Below are positions 48,154 to 57,403 of a stretch of DNA of 64,000 bases, one piece after another (the first letter of the stretch is position 1; every line of letters starts with the position of its first letter). A model generated the notes under the pieces. That model ran no database searches. It was not told the DNA's origin and saw only the letters and a list, made by a program, of their open reading frames with translations. Made by a program: the position numbers and the translations under genes. The stretch comes from an unidentified bacterial endosymbiont. GTDB taxonomy: Bacteria; Pseudomonadota; Gammaproteobacteria; Enterobacterales; Enterobacteriaceae. Location: the NCBI RefSeq assembly GCF_918797525.1, contig NZ_OU963893.1, forward strand, positions 1,054,001 to 1,118,000, in the 5' to 3' direction.

Positions 48154-48607
48154 GTTCTGGGATGTGTATATGAGCATCGGCGGCTCCGGTCTGACTATCG
48201 GCCTGCTGATCGCGGTGATGATTGCGACCAAACGCAAAGAGATGAGAGAGATAGCCAAGCTTTCCATCGGCCCGGGGCTGTTTAACATCAACGAGCCGGT
48301 GATTTTCGGTATGCCAATCATGCTCAACCCGATCCTCGCCATTCCTTTCATTATCACGCCGCTGGTCACCGGCTCGATTGGTTACTTTGCCACGGTAACG
48401 GGGTTTGCCGGTAAAGCCGTTGTCATGGTGCCATGGACCACGCCGCCGCTGATTAACGCCTGGCTCTCGACGGCGGGTTCAATGGGGGCGGTTATCACCC
48501 AGCTAATCTGCATCGTGACGGCGGTACTTATTTACCTGCCGTTTGTGAAGATCGCGTCACGCCGTGCAGAGCAGGCTGCGCTGCAACACGCCACCGACAA
48601 CGCATGA
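48154..48607 (+). pseudogene. Cellobiose-type PTS IIC component, 3' part
   Basis: Continues the interrupted EIIC: FWDVYMSIGGSGLTIGLLIA, INEPVIFGMPIMLNPILAIPF and the C-terminal membrane segments, ending at 48607. INEPVIFG is the conserved EIIC loop. An ATG at 48170 with no proper ribosome site could yield a fragment only. Seven bases later the glycosidase gene starts, which may now suffer polar effects. Confidence 0.92.
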
Positions 48608-48614
48608 GGATCTG

Positions 48615-50042
48615 ATGAGCATAAAACAGATTACGATACCGCAGGATTTCATTCTGGGCGCGGCCGCATCGGCCTGGCAGACCGAGGGCTGGAGCGGCAA
48701 GAAAACAGGGCAGGATTCATGGATCGATCTCTGGTACAAAAACGATCGCCACGTCTGGCATAACGGCTATGGCCCGGCGGTGGCGACCGATTTTATCAAC
48801 CGCTTCCGTGAGGATGTCGCCCTGATGAAGCAGGCCGGGCTAACGCACTACCGCACCTCAATCAACTGGTCGCGCTTTTTGACCAACTATGAAAACGCGA
48901 CGGTGGACGAAGAGTACGCGGCCTTTTATGACGCCCTGTTTGATGAAATGCACCGCCAGGGCATCGAACCGATGATCTGTCTGGAGCATTATGAGCTGCC
49001 GGGCGTGCTGCTGGAAACGTATGGCGGCTGGGCGTCTAAGCATGTTGTCGAGCTGTTCGTGCACTATGCGGAAAAAGTATTTGAACGCTACCACGGCGCC
49101 GTCACACGCTGGTTTACCTTCAACGAGCCGATTGTGGTGCAGACCCGCGTCTACCTTGATGCGCTGCGCTGGCCGTATGAGCAGGATACCCATAAATGGA
49201 TGCAGTGGAACCATCATAAGGTGCTGGCGACGGCAAAGGTGGTAAAATTGTTTCATGAGAAAGGGTATCAGGGCACGGTGGGCTGCATCCTGAACCCGGA
49301 GGTGACCTACCCGCGCTCGCGTGCGCCGCACGACGTGAAGGCGCATGAGATCTACGATCTGTTCTTTAACCGCGTCTTTCTCGATCCGCTGGTTCACGGC
49401 CACTATCCCCAGGCGCTCTTTACCCTGCTGGAGCAGCACCAGGTCGAATGGGACTACACGGCGCAAGAGCTGGCTCTGATTGCCGAAAACACCGTTGACG
49501 AACTGGGCATTAACCTCTATTACCCGCACCGGGTCAAAGCGCCTTCGCGCGCCTGGCACCCGCAGACGCCTTTCCACCCGGCGTACTACTACGAGCCGTT
49601 CGAGCTGCCGGGACGACGGATGAACACCTCCCGCGGATGGGAAATCTACCCGCGCATAATCTACGACATGGCGATGCGGATAAAAAACGACTACCGCAAC
49701 ATCGACTGGTTCGTGGCAGAAAGCGGAATGGGGGTCGAGAACGAAGCGCAGTTTCGTAATCGTGACGGTATCATTGAAGACACGTATCGTATTGATTTTA
49801 TTAGTGAGCATCTCTATTACGCGCTGCTGGCGCGCGAGGACGGGGCCAACTGCCACGGCTACATGCTGTGGGCCTTTACCGACAACGTTTCGCCAATGAA
49901 CGCCTTTAAAAATCGCTACGGGCTGATCGAGATCGATCTGGCCGACAATCGCGCCCGGCGACCTAAAAAATCGGCATCCTGGTTCAGGCAACTGCGCGAT
50001 GAGCGTGTGCTTACCCTCAGCGTTGACGATGAATGGAAATGA
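48615..50042 (+). CDS. 6-phospho-beta-glycosidase (GH1)
   Basis: 475 residues from the ATG at 48615 after GAGGATCTG. GH1 fold; the acid/base glutamate is in WFTFNEPIVV and the nucleophile in WFVAESGMGVEN, which departs from the common ENG. It would hydrolyse the phosphorylated disaccharide brought in by the adjacent PTS IIC. It is clearly distinct from bglA at 5.8 kb. Glucoside versus galactoside specificity cannot be told. Confidence 0.9.
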   Translation: MSIKQITIPQDFILGAAASAWQTEGWSGKKTGQDSWIDLWYKNDRHVWHNGYGPAVATDFINRFREDVALMKQAGLTHYRTSINWSRFLTNYENATVDEEYAAFYDALFDEMHRQGIEPMICLEHYELPGVLLETYGGWASKHVVELFVHYAEKVFERYHGAVTRWFTFNEPIVVQTRVYLDALRWPYEQDTHKWMQWNHHKVLATAKVVKLFHEKGYQGTVGCILNPEVTYPRSRAPHDVKAHEIYDLFFNRVFLDPLVHGHYPQALFTLLEQHQVEWDYTAQELALIAENTVDELGINLYYPHRVKAPSRAWHPQTPFHPAYYYEPFELPGRRMNTSRGWEIYPRIIYDMAMRIKNDYRNIDWFVAESGMGVENEAQFRNRDGIIEDTYRIDFISEHLYYALLAREDGANCHGYMLWAFTDNVSPMNAFKNRYGLIEIDLADNRARRPKKSASWFRQLRDERVLTLSVDDEWK

Positions 50043-50069
50043 GCCTTCTGGTAAAATAGCGCACAAACT

Positions 50070-50089
50070 GGCCGGGAGGACGCCCGGCC
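50070..50089 (+). terminator. Hairpin after the GH1 gene
   Basis: GGCCGGG and CCCGGCC with loop AGGACG, 27 bases after the stop. No T-run follows, so it may only attenuate transcription into the GntR gene. Confidence 0.45.
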
Positions 50090-50111
50090 TGCGCATTCAC
50101 TGAAAAAACAG

Positions 50112-50894
50112 GTGGTCACGTGGATAAGGCTGTCATCCTGCCGGAAAAAAAAACAGTATCAGGAAATTGGCGAGGATTTACGGGCGCAAATTATCCAGGG
50201 ACATTATCCCGTTGGGTCGCGCCTGCCTCCTGAGCGCAACATTGCCGAGACCTACGGCGTGAGCCGTACCATCGTGCGCGAGGCGTTGCTGATGCTTGAA
50301 CTGCAGGGCACGGTAGATATCCGCCAGGGTTCCGGCGTTTATGTCATGCGCATCCCGCAAGAGCATGAAAACGAAGAAGAGCGTTTTCTCAATAGCGACG
50401 TGGGTCCGTTCGAAATTTTGCAGGCGCGCCAGTTGCTTGAAAGCAACATTGCCGCCTTTGCCGCCAAAATGGCGACGCGCGCCGATATCGACAACCTGCG
50501 CCGCATCATTGAGCAGGAGCAGCGGGCGATTGCCGCCGATGATAACAGCCAGGACAACAGCAAGATGTTCCACCTGGTGCTTGCGGGCGCAACGCAAAAC
50601 CAGATGCTGCTGGCGAACGTCGAAAGTATCTGGCATCACATGGACAGCAGCCCACTGTGGCAGCAGTTCAACGTGCACATTGCCAGCCGCGCGTATCGCC
50701 TGAAATGGCTTGGCGACCGGCAAACCATCCTTGCCGCACTGCGTCGTCGCGACGTCATGGGAGCCTGGCAGGCGATGTTCCAGCATCTGGAAAATGTGAA
50801 AAAGAGTCTGCTTGAGTTATCCGATGAAGATGCGCCAGACTTTGACGGTTATCTCTTTGAGTCGGTACCGATTTTCCAGGGCAAGCTGATGTAA
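50112..50894 (+). CDS. GntR/FadR-type regulator, UxuR/ExuR-like
   Basis: About 255-260 residues. Winged HTH PPERNIAETYGVSRTIVREA followed by an FCD domain (GPFEILQARQLLESNIAAFAA; HLENVKKSLLELSDED), similar to UxuR and ExuR. The start is a problem. The GTG at 50112 has no ribosome site, while the GTG at 50120 follows AGGTGG and reads MDKAVILPEKK but is one base out of frame because the A run at 50145-50153 has 9 bases; 8 would give PEKKQYQEIG. The protein is thus either made from the weak start, made by slippage, or disrupted. Target may be the preceding sugar operon. Confidence 0.82.
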   Translation: MVTWIRLSSCRKKKQYQEIGEDLRAQIIQGHYPVGSRLPPERNIAETYGVSRTIVREALLMLELQGTVDIRQGSGVYVMRIPQEHENEEERFLNSDVGPFEILQARQLLESNIAAFAAKMATRADIDNLRRIIEQEQRAIAADDNSQDNSKMFHLVLAGATQNQMLLANVESIWHHMDSSPLWQQFNVHIASRAYRLKWLGDRQTILAALRRRDVMGAWQAMFQHLENVKKSLLELSDEDAPDFDGYLFESVPIFQGKLM

Positions 50895-50905
50895 AGACGC
50901 TTGCG

Positions 50906-51922
50906 CTACTTGCCCGCTGTTTCAGACAGCGGTGAGACGGAGTGACGGCGCACCAGGGTTGGACTGAACAGGTGCGTGATATCCGGCGGCTGGCGTTTAT
51001 CAGCCAGCGCTAACGCCAGTTCCGCGGCCTGTGCGGCCATGGTAATAATCGGGTAACGCACGGTGGTCAGGCGAGGGCGCACATAGCGGGAGATCAGCAC
51101 ATCATCGAAGCCAATCAGCGAAATCTCGCCCGGAACCTCAACGCCGTTGTCGTTTAATACCCCCAGCGCGCCTGCCGCCATCGAGTCGTTGTAGCTGGCC
51201 ACCGCCGTAAAATTGCGCCCACGTCCTAACAGTTCGGTCATCGCCTGTTCGCCGCCGCTTTCGTCCGGCTCGCCGTAAGCCACCAGCCGGTCGTTACAGG
51301 GCAGGCCGTTTTCACGCAGGGCATCGTAATAACCCTGCAGGCGATCCTCGGCGTCGGAAATGGGGTGGTTTGAGCAGAGATAGCCAATGCGGGTATGGCC
51401 CTGCTGGATCAAATGGCGAGTTGCAAGCCAGGCGCCGTAGCGGTCGTCAAGCGCCACGCAGCGTTTTTCAAAACCGGCAATAATTCGGTTGATGATGACC
51501 ATCCCGGGGATCTGCTTCATCAGATGAATCAGGTCTTCATCGGGGATCATTTTGGCGTGGACTACCAGGGCGGCGCAGCGGTGGCGGATCAGCTGTTCAA
51601 TGGCCTGGCGCTCTTTTTGTTCATTATGATAGCCATTGCCGATCAGCAAAAAATTGCCGGTCTGATAAGAAACCTGTTCAACCGCTTTTACCATGGCGCC
51701 AAAAAACGGATCCGAGACATCGCCCACCACCAGCCCGATAGTGTCTGTCGACTGCTGGGCAAGCGCACGCGCGTTGGCATTGGGGTGATAGTTCAGGGTT
51801 TCCATGGCGCTTTGTACTGACTGACGTGAGGCATCACTGGCTTTTGGGGAGTCGTTAATGACGCGCGAGACGGTCGCAACGGAAACACCTGCCAGACGAG
51901 CCACATCCTTTATTGTCGCCAT
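50906..51922 (-). CDS. galR: Galactose repressor GalR
   Basis: 338 residues from the ATG at 51922, after AAGAAGGTATTTA. LacI family; HTH MATIKDVARLAGVSVATVSR and core nearly identical to remembered E. coli GalR (NSPKAS, FLLIGNGYHNEQKERQAIEQ, LIGFDDVLISRYVRPRLTTV). It represses gal genes and mgl until galactose binds. A symmetric site upstream suggests autoregulation. Confidence 0.95.
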   Translation of the reverse strand: MATIKDVARLAGVSVATVSRVINDSPKASDASRQSVQSAMETLNYHPNANARALAQQSTDTIGLVVGDVSDPFFGAMVKAVEQVSYQTGNFLLIGNGYHNEQKERQAIEQLIRHRCAALVVHAKMIPDEDLIHLMKQIPGMVIINRIIAGFEKRCVALDDRYGAWLATRHLIQQGHTRIGYLCSNHPISDAEDRLQGYYDALRENGLPCNDRLVAYGEPDESGGEQAMTELLGRGRNFTAVASYNDSMAAGALGVLNDNGVEVPGEISLIGFDDVLISRYVRPRLTTVRYPIITMAAQAAELALALADKRQPPDITHLFSPTLVRRHSVSPLSETAGK

Positions 51923-52042
51923 TAAATACCTTCTTAGTGGGGGTAAGCGGTTACACACTAACTAGTGTTGCGGAAAAGCCGCGTGCATTCAAGGGGCGCC
52001 GGGCCGCTCAATCGACAAACGTGACGCAGAACAACCCTGTCA

Positions 52043-52057
52043 GTGTAATCGTTACAC
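52043..52057. promoter_or_regulatory. GalR/GalS-like operator upstream of galR
   Basis: GTGTAATCGTTACAC is a perfect palindrome with the central CG of the GalR/GalS operator, 121 bases before the galR ATG. A second palindrome, ACACTAACTAGTGT at 51955-51968, lies closer to the gene. Confidence 0.55.
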
Positions 52058-52166
52058 GGGCAGTGATGTCAAACGAAAGCCATTTTGAACCTTTAGTTAC
52101 ACTTTGCCTCAGGCTGTTGCGATTGTCTGATAGCGAGAAGATAAGAGGGATTGTTAGAGTCGAGAT

Positions 52167-52250
52167 CCCAGAGGTATTGATAGGTGGAATCAGCTCCGGT
52201 TGATTAACACGATTTACACCAGCCTGCGTTTATTCGCAGGTTTTTTTTTT
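52167..52250 (+). ncRNA. omrB: Small RNA OmrB
   Basis: Starts CCCAGAGGTATTGATAGGTG, the conserved Hfq-dependent seed shared with OmrA, and ends in a terminator (CCTGCG/CGCAGG with a short loop) and a run of ten T. The middle differs from OmrA. In E. coli OmrA and OmrB lie between aas and galR, are induced by EnvZ-OmpR, and repress outer membrane proteins and curli. CATTTTGAACC with GTTACACTTTG at 52081-52105 may be the OmpR site; TAGAGT at 52155 a -10. Confidence 0.92.
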
Positions 52251-52366
52251 GCCTCTCCATTCGACCTGTAACAGTGCGAGAGAATATTCATACCTGGTTG
52301 CACTTAGGCTCATTCCCTTGCGTTTTACCGCTGGCGCAGACTGGAGTAAATAGCCACAATCAAGAT

Positions 52367-52452
52367 CCCAGAGGTATTGATTGGTGAGAATTCTTAGTAC
52401 GGATTCGTACTCATCTCTTGCACCAGCCTGCGCGGATGCGCAGGTTTTTTTT
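52367..52452 (+). ncRNA. omrA: Small RNA OmrA
   Basis: Starts CCCAGAGGTATTGATTGGTG, one base different from the OmrB start in the first 20, and ends in CCTGCGC/GCGCAGG followed by eight T. It lies 200 bases after OmrB in the same direction. GTACGGATTCGTAC in the middle forms its own stem. CACAAT at 52355 is a likely -10. Confidence 0.92.
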
Positions 52453-52548
52453 CGTCCCTAATTTGCTGTCGCCCCCTAACCACTTCTCGTGTAATCTGCC
52501 ACCCTTAATACCCGTGACCCTTCACACCGGCTGGCAAAGGGAGTTGAA

Positions 52549-54708
52549 ATGCTTTTTGGGTTCTTCCGCACACTGTTTCGTATCCTCTTTCGTATCCGCA
52601 TAACGGGTGATGCCCGGGCGCTTTACGGCGAACGCGTGCTCATCACGCCTAATCATGTTTCCTTTATTGACGGCATTTTGCTGGCGCTGTTCTTGCCCGT
52701 GCGACCCGTGTTCGCGGTCTACAGCTCCATCAGTCAAAAATGGTACATGCGCTGGCTGGCACCGCTGATTGATTTTGTGCCGCTTGACCCCACAAAGCCG
52801 ATGATGATTAAACATCTGGTGCGCCTGATTGAGCAGGGTCGTCCGGTGGTTATTTTCCCTGAAGGACGTATTTCGGTAAGCGGTTCGTTGATGAAAATCT
52901 ACGACGGGGCCGGATTTGTGGCGGCGAAGTCAAAAGCCACCGTGGTGCCGCTACGTATTGATGGGGCAGAACTGACCCATTTCAGCCGACTGAAAGGGCT
53001 GGTGAAGCAGCGCCTGTTCCCGAAAATTACTCTACATATTCTGCCGCCGACATCGATACCGATGCCGGAAGCACCCCGGGCGCGTGATCGGCGTAAAATG
53101 GCCGGGGAAATGCTGCATCAGATTATGATGGAAGCGCGCATGGCCGTGCGCCCGCGTGAAACGCTGTATGAGTCTCTGCTGTCGGCGCAATACCGTTATG
53201 GCGCGAAGAAACACTGCATTGAAGACATCAACTTTACGCCCGATACCTACCGCAAGCTGCTGACTAAAACGCTGTTTGTCGGCCGTATCCTTGAGAAATA
53301 CAGTAAGCAGGGTGAAAAAATCGGCCTGATGCTGCCAAACGCCGGTATTAGCGCGGCGGTAATATTCGGTGCCGTTTCTCGTGGCCGTATACCGGCGATG
53401 ATGAACTACACGGCAGGCGTCAAAGGGCTGTCCAGCGCCATCACCGCGGCGCAAATTAATACCGTCTTTACCTCTCGTCAGTTCCTTGATAAAGGCAAAC
53501 TCTGGCATCTGCCGGAGCAACTAACCCAGGTGCGCTGGGTGTTCCTGGAAGATCTAAAAGCGGACGTGACGACGCCCGACAAGCTATGGATTTTCGCTCA
53601 CCTGCTGGTCCCACATCTGGCGCAGGTGAAACAGCAGCCGGAAGATGATGCCATTATCCTCTTTACTTCGGGTTCCGAAGGTAATCCGAAAGGGGTTGTC
53701 CACAGCCACAAGAGCATCCTGGCGAACGTTGAGCAGATCAAAACCATAGCCGACTTTACGGCGAACGATCGTTTTATGTCGGCGCTACCGCTGTTCCACT
53801 CTTTCGGGCTGACCGTCGGGCTTTTCACGCCGCTGTTGACCGGGGCTGAAGTGTTCTTGTATCCAAGCCCGCTGCACTATCGCATTGTGCCGGAGCTGGT
53901 CTATGACCGTAACTGCACCGTGCTGTTCGGTACGTCAACCTTCCTCGGCAACTATGCCCGCTTTGCCCATCCGTATGATTTCTTCCGCCTGCGCTATGTG
54001 GTGGCAGGGGCGGAAAAACTGCAGGACAGCACGCGCCAGATTTGGCAGGACAAGTTCGGCCTGCGCATTCTGGAAGGGTATGGCGTCACCGAATGTGCGC
54101 CGGTGGTCTCTATCAACGTGCCGATGGCGGCGAAACCGGGAACGGTTGGGCGAATTTTACCGGGGATGGATGCGCGTTTGCTGGCCGTGCCCGGCATTGA
54201 GGACGGCGGCCGCCTGCAGCTGAAAGGACCAAACGTGATGAACGGTTATCTGCGCGTCGAAAACCCGGGCGTGCTTGAAGTGCCAACGGCGGAAAACGTC
54301 AATGGCGAGCTTGAAACCGGCTGGTACGATACCGGTGACATTGTCCGCTTCGACGAGCAGGGGTTCGTGAAAATCCAGGGACGTGCAAAACGCTTCGCCA
54401 AAATTGCAGGCGAGATGGTCTCTCTGGAGAGGGTGGAACTGCTGGCGACGGCGGTCTCTGCCGACAAACTTCATGCGACGGTAGTCAAGTGCGATGCCAG
54501 TAAAGGTGAGGCGCTGGTGCTCTTCACCACCGACGGCGAACTTAAGCGCGACGCGTTGCTGAAATATGCGCGTGAACACGGCATTCCTGAGCTTGCGGTA
54601 CCGCGCGATATTCGCTATCTCAAACAGCTTCCGGTGTTGGGGAGCGGTAAGCCCGATTTCGTGACCCTGAAAGGCATGGTTGAAGAGGCAGAGCAGCATA
54701 ATGCGTGA
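52549..54708 (+). CDS. aas: Bifunctional 2-acylglycerophosphoethanolamine acyltransferase / acyl-ACP synthetase Aas
   Basis: 719 residues, as in E. coli. Re-acylates lysophosphatidylethanolamine at the inner membrane using acyl-ACP. The N-terminal acyltransferase domain has NHVSFID (the HX4D motif) and FPEGRIS; the C-terminal AMP-binding domain has [28 protein letters not shown] and YDTGD. It overlaps lplT by 8 bases. Confidence 0.96.
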   Translation: MLFGFFRTLFRILFRIRITGDARALYGERVLITPNHVSFIDGILLALFLPVRPVFAVYSSISQKWYMRWLAPLIDFVPLDPTKPMMIKHLVRLIEQGRPVVIFPEGRISVSGSLMKIYDGAGFVAAKSKATVVPLRIDGAELTHFSRLKGLVKQRLFPKITLHILPPTSIPMPEAPRARDRRKMAGEMLHQIMMEARMAVRPRETLYESLLSAQYRYGAKKHCIEDINFTPDTYRKLLTKTLFVGRILEKYSKQGEKIGLMLPNAGISAAVIFGAVSRGRIPAMMNYTAGVKGLSSAITAAQINTVFTSRQFLDKGKLWHLPEQLTQVRWVFLEDLKADVTTPDKLWIFAHLLVPHLAQVKQQPEDDAIILFTSGSEGNPKGVVHSHKSILANVEQIKTIADFTANDRFMSALPLFHSFGLTVGLFTPLLTGAEVFLYPSPLHYRIVPELVYDRNCTVLFGTSTFLGNYARFAHPYDFFRLRYVVAGAEKLQDSTRQIWQDKFGLRILEGYGVTECAPVVSINVPMAAKPGTVGRILPGMDARLLAVPGIEDGGRLQLKGPNVMNGYLRVENPGVLEVPTAENVNGELETGWYDTGDIVRFDEQGFVKIQGRAKRFAKIAGEMVSLERVELLATAVSADKLHATVVKCDASKGEALVLFTTDGELKRDALLKYAREHGIPELAVPRDIRYLKQLPVLGSGKPDFVTLKGMVEEAEQHNA

Positions 54709-55894
54709 GTCAGTACACACTAACACTTCGCTCTGCTCGAAGGGCATGCTGGCGGTCATTGCCGCCCAGTTCCTCTCTGCCTTTGGTGATAATGCGCTGC
54801 TGTTCGCTACCCTGGCACTGCTAAAAGCCGAGTTTTATCCGGACTGGAGCCAGCCGATCCTGCAGATGGTGTTTGTGGGGGCTTACATTATTTTTGCGCC
54901 TTTCGTCGGACAGGTGGCGGACAGTTTCCCAAAAGGCCGGGTGATGATGTTTGCTAACGGTCTGAAGCTTTTAGGGGCGGCCAGTATCTGCTTCGGGATC
55001 AATCCGTTTATCGGCTACACGCTGGTGGGCGTTGGCGCGGCGGCCTACTCGCCTGCCAAGTACGGCATCCTTGGCGAGCTGACCACGGGCGATAAACTGG
55101 TGAAAGCCAATGGTTTGATGGAGTCATCCACCATTGCGGCCATTTTGCTTGGGTCCGTTGCCGGTGGCGTATTGGCCGACTGGAACGTGCTGGCGGCTCT
55201 GGGCGTTTGTGCGGTGGTGTACGGTGGCGCGGTTGTTGCTAACCTGTTCATCCCCAAACTACCGGTGGCGCGTCCGGGGCAATCCTGGCGCTTTACCCCG
55301 ATGACCAGCAGCTTCTTTAACGCCTGCCGTGTGCTGTGGCGTAACGGGGAAACGCGCTTTTCACTGATGGGCACCAGCCTGTTCTGGGGCGCAGGCGTCA
55401 CGCTGCGATTCCTGCTGGTGCTGTGGGTGCCGGTGGCGCTGGGGATCACGGACAATGCCACGCCAACCTACCTCAATGCGATGGTGGCCATCGGGATTGT
55501 TGTTGGGGCTGGCGCGGCGGCAAAACTGGTGACGCTAGAGACCGTCGCGCGCTGTATGCCTGCGGGTATTTTGATTGGCGTTGGCGTCCTGTTCTTTTCG
55601 CTGCAGCACGCGTTATTACCCGCCTATGCGCTGCTGATCCTGATAGGCCTTCTGGGTGGTTTCTTTGTGGTCCCGCTGAATGCACTCCTGCAGGCGCGCG
55701 GCAAGCATACCGTTGGAGCGGGAAATGCCATTGCCGTGCAAAACCTCGGCGAAAACATGGCAATGCTGTTAATGCTGGGGCTTTACTCGCTGGCGGTAAA
55801 AGTGGGTGTGCCAGTGGTGGGCGTTGGCGTTGGGTTTGGCGCGTTGTTTGCGTTGGCGATTACGGGACTGTGGGTCTGGCTGCGTCGTCGTTGA
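54701..55894 (+). CDS. lplT: Lysophospholipid transporter LplT
   Basis: 397 residues from the ATG at 54701 inside the end of aas; MFS protein with about twelve membrane segments (starting [20 protein letters not shown]). It flips lysophospholipids inward for Aas, so the overlap reflects a shared pathway. Length and sequence match remembered E. coli LplT. Confidence 0.95.
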   Translation: MRESVHTNTSLCSKGMLAVIAAQFLSAFGDNALLFATLALLKAEFYPDWSQPILQMVFVGAYIIFAPFVGQVADSFPKGRVMMFANGLKLLGAASICFGINPFIGYTLVGVGAAAYSPAKYGILGELTTGDKLVKANGLMESSTIAAILLGSVAGGVLADWNVLAALGVCAVVYGGAVVANLFIPKLPVARPGQSWRFTPMTSSFFNACRVLWRNGETRFSLMGTSLFWGAGVTLRFLLVLWVPVALGITDNATPTYLNAMVAIGIVVGAGAAAKLVTLETVARCMPAGILIGVGVLFFSLQHALLPAYALLILIGLLGGFFVVPLNALLQARGKHTVGAGNAIAVQNLGENMAMLLMLGLYSLAVKVGVPVVGVGVGFGALFALAITGLWVWLRRR

Positions 55895-55951
55895 CACCCG
55901 ACCGGCTTCCACGGCAGAGGGCACAAACCTTAAAAACGGCAACTTCGGTTG

Positions 55952-57377
55952 TAATGCCGATCAGTTAAGGATCGGTTGACCGATCCAGTGGCTGTGTAAG
56001 AATCCGGAAATGCTCACCCGTTTCCGGATTTTTTTATGCACATTGGACAGGCTCTTGATCTGGTATCCCGTTACGATCCCCTGCGTAACCCTCTGACTTC
56101 TCTGGGCGACTATCTGGACCCGGAACTTATTTCCCGCTGTCTTGAGGAATCCGGCACCGTCACCCTGCGCAAGCGCCGCCTGCCGCTGGAAATGATGGTC
56201 TGGTGCATTGTCGGCATGGCACTCGAATGTAAAGAACCCCTCCATCAGATCGTCAATCGTCTGGACATCATGCTGCCGGGCAGCCGTCCCTTCGTGGCGC
56301 CCAGCGCCGTGATCCAGGCACGACAGCGTCCGGGAAGCGAAGCCGTCCGCCGCGTGTTCACGCAAACAGCGCAGCGCTGGCATAACGCCACGCCGCACCC
56401 GAACTGGTGTGGCCTGACCCTGCTGGCTATCGATGGTGTGTTCTGGCGCACACCGGACACACCAGAGAACGATGCCGCCTTCCCCCTCCAGACGCATGGC
56501 GGAAACCCGGCACTCTACCCGCAGGTCAAAATGGTCTGCCAGATGGAGCTGACCAGCCATCTGCTGACGGCAGCGGCCTTCGGCACGATGAAAAACAGTG
56601 AAAATGAGCTTGCCGGGCAACTTATAGAACAAACCGGCGATAACACCCTGACGTTAATGGATAAAGGATATTACTCACTGGGGCTGTTAAACGCCTGGAG
56701 CCAGGCGGGAGAGCACCGGCACTGGATGATCCCCCTCAGAAAGGGAGCGCAGTACGAAGAGGTCAGAAAACTGGGCAAAGGCGATCATCTGGTCACGCTG
56801 AAAACCAGCCCACAGGCACGAAAAAAGTGGCCGGGTCTGGGAAATGAGATGACAGCCCGCCTGCTGACCGTGACGCGCAAAGGAAAGGTCTGTCACCTGC
56901 TGACGTCAATGACGGATGCCATGCGTTACCCGGGGGGAGAAATGGCAGACCTGTACAGCCATCGATGGGAGATCGAACTGGGATACAGGGAGATAAAACA
57001 GACGATGCAACTGAGCAGGCTGACGCTGAGAAGTAAAAAGCCGGAGCTTGTGGAGCAGGAACTGTGGGGCGTCTTGCTGGCTTATAATCTGGTGAGATAT
57101 CAGATGATTAAGATGGCGGGACATCTGAAAGGATACTGGCCGAATCAGCTGAGCTTCTCAGAATCATGCGGAATGGTAATGAGAATGCTGATGACTCTGC
57201 AGGGCGCTTCACCGGGGCGAATCCCGGAGCTGATGCGTGATCTTGAAAGTATGGGGCAGCTGGTAAAATTACCGACAAGAAGGGAAAGGGCCTTCCCGAG
57301 AGTGGTAAAGGAAAGGCCCTGAAGATACCTCACAGCCCCGAAAAAGGGCCAGCCAGTGTCTTAACTGACTGGCATTA
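55952..57377. mobile_element. IS4 copy in the lplT-tas gap
   Basis: Left end TAATGCCGATCAGTTAAG and right end, inverted, TAATGCCAGTCAGTTAAG are IS4 terminal repeats. The 1426-bp length fits IS4. The flanking 12-mers CAACTTCGGTTG (left) and CAACGCAGGTTG (right) agree at 9 of 12 positions, a probable mutated target duplication. The surrounding arms AAAACGGCAAC (55933-55943) and GTTGCCGTTTT (57386-57396) are perfectly complementary, so the element sits in the loop of a former terminator. Confidence 0.9.
56036..57322 (+). CDS. IS4 transposase, C-terminus shortened by a stop
   Basis: 428 residues, MHIGQALDLVSRYDPLRNPL onward, matching IS4 transposase. The DDE-type core includes LAIDGVFW, TLMDKGYY and the YREIKQTM (Y-(2)-R-(3)-E-(6)-K) region. 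The frame ends VVKERP followed by TGA where IS4 has TGG. The remaining codons (RYLTAPKKGQPVS, stop) follow in frame, so about 14 residues are lost. Activity may be kept or reduced. Confidence 0.9.
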   Translation: MHIGQALDLVSRYDPLRNPLTSLGDYLDPELISRCLEESGTVTLRKRRLPLEMMVWCIVGMALECKEPLHQIVNRLDIMLPGSRPFVAPSAVIQARQRPGSEAVRRVFTQTAQRWHNATPHPNWCGLTLLAIDGVFWRTPDTPENDAAFPLQTHGGNPALYPQVKMVCQMELTSHLLTAAAFGTMKNSENELAGQLIEQTGDNTLTLMDKGYYSLGLLNAWSQAGEHRHWMIPLRKGAQYEEVRKLGKGDHLVTLKTSPQARKKWPGLGNEMTARLLTVTRKGKVCHLLTSMTDAMRYPGGEMADLYSHRWEIELGYREIKQTMQLSRLTLRSKKPELVEQELWGVLLAYNLVRYQMIKMAGHLKGYWPNQLSFSESCGMVMRMLMTLQGASPGRIPELMRDLESMGQLVKLPTRRERAFPRVVKERP

Positions 57378-57403
57378 CAACGCAGGTTGCCGTTTTGCAT
57401 TTG

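Noticed and set aside
48858..50096. 412-codon open frame antisense to the GH1 gene
   Set aside because: Shadow of a real gene; no similarity to anything known to me.
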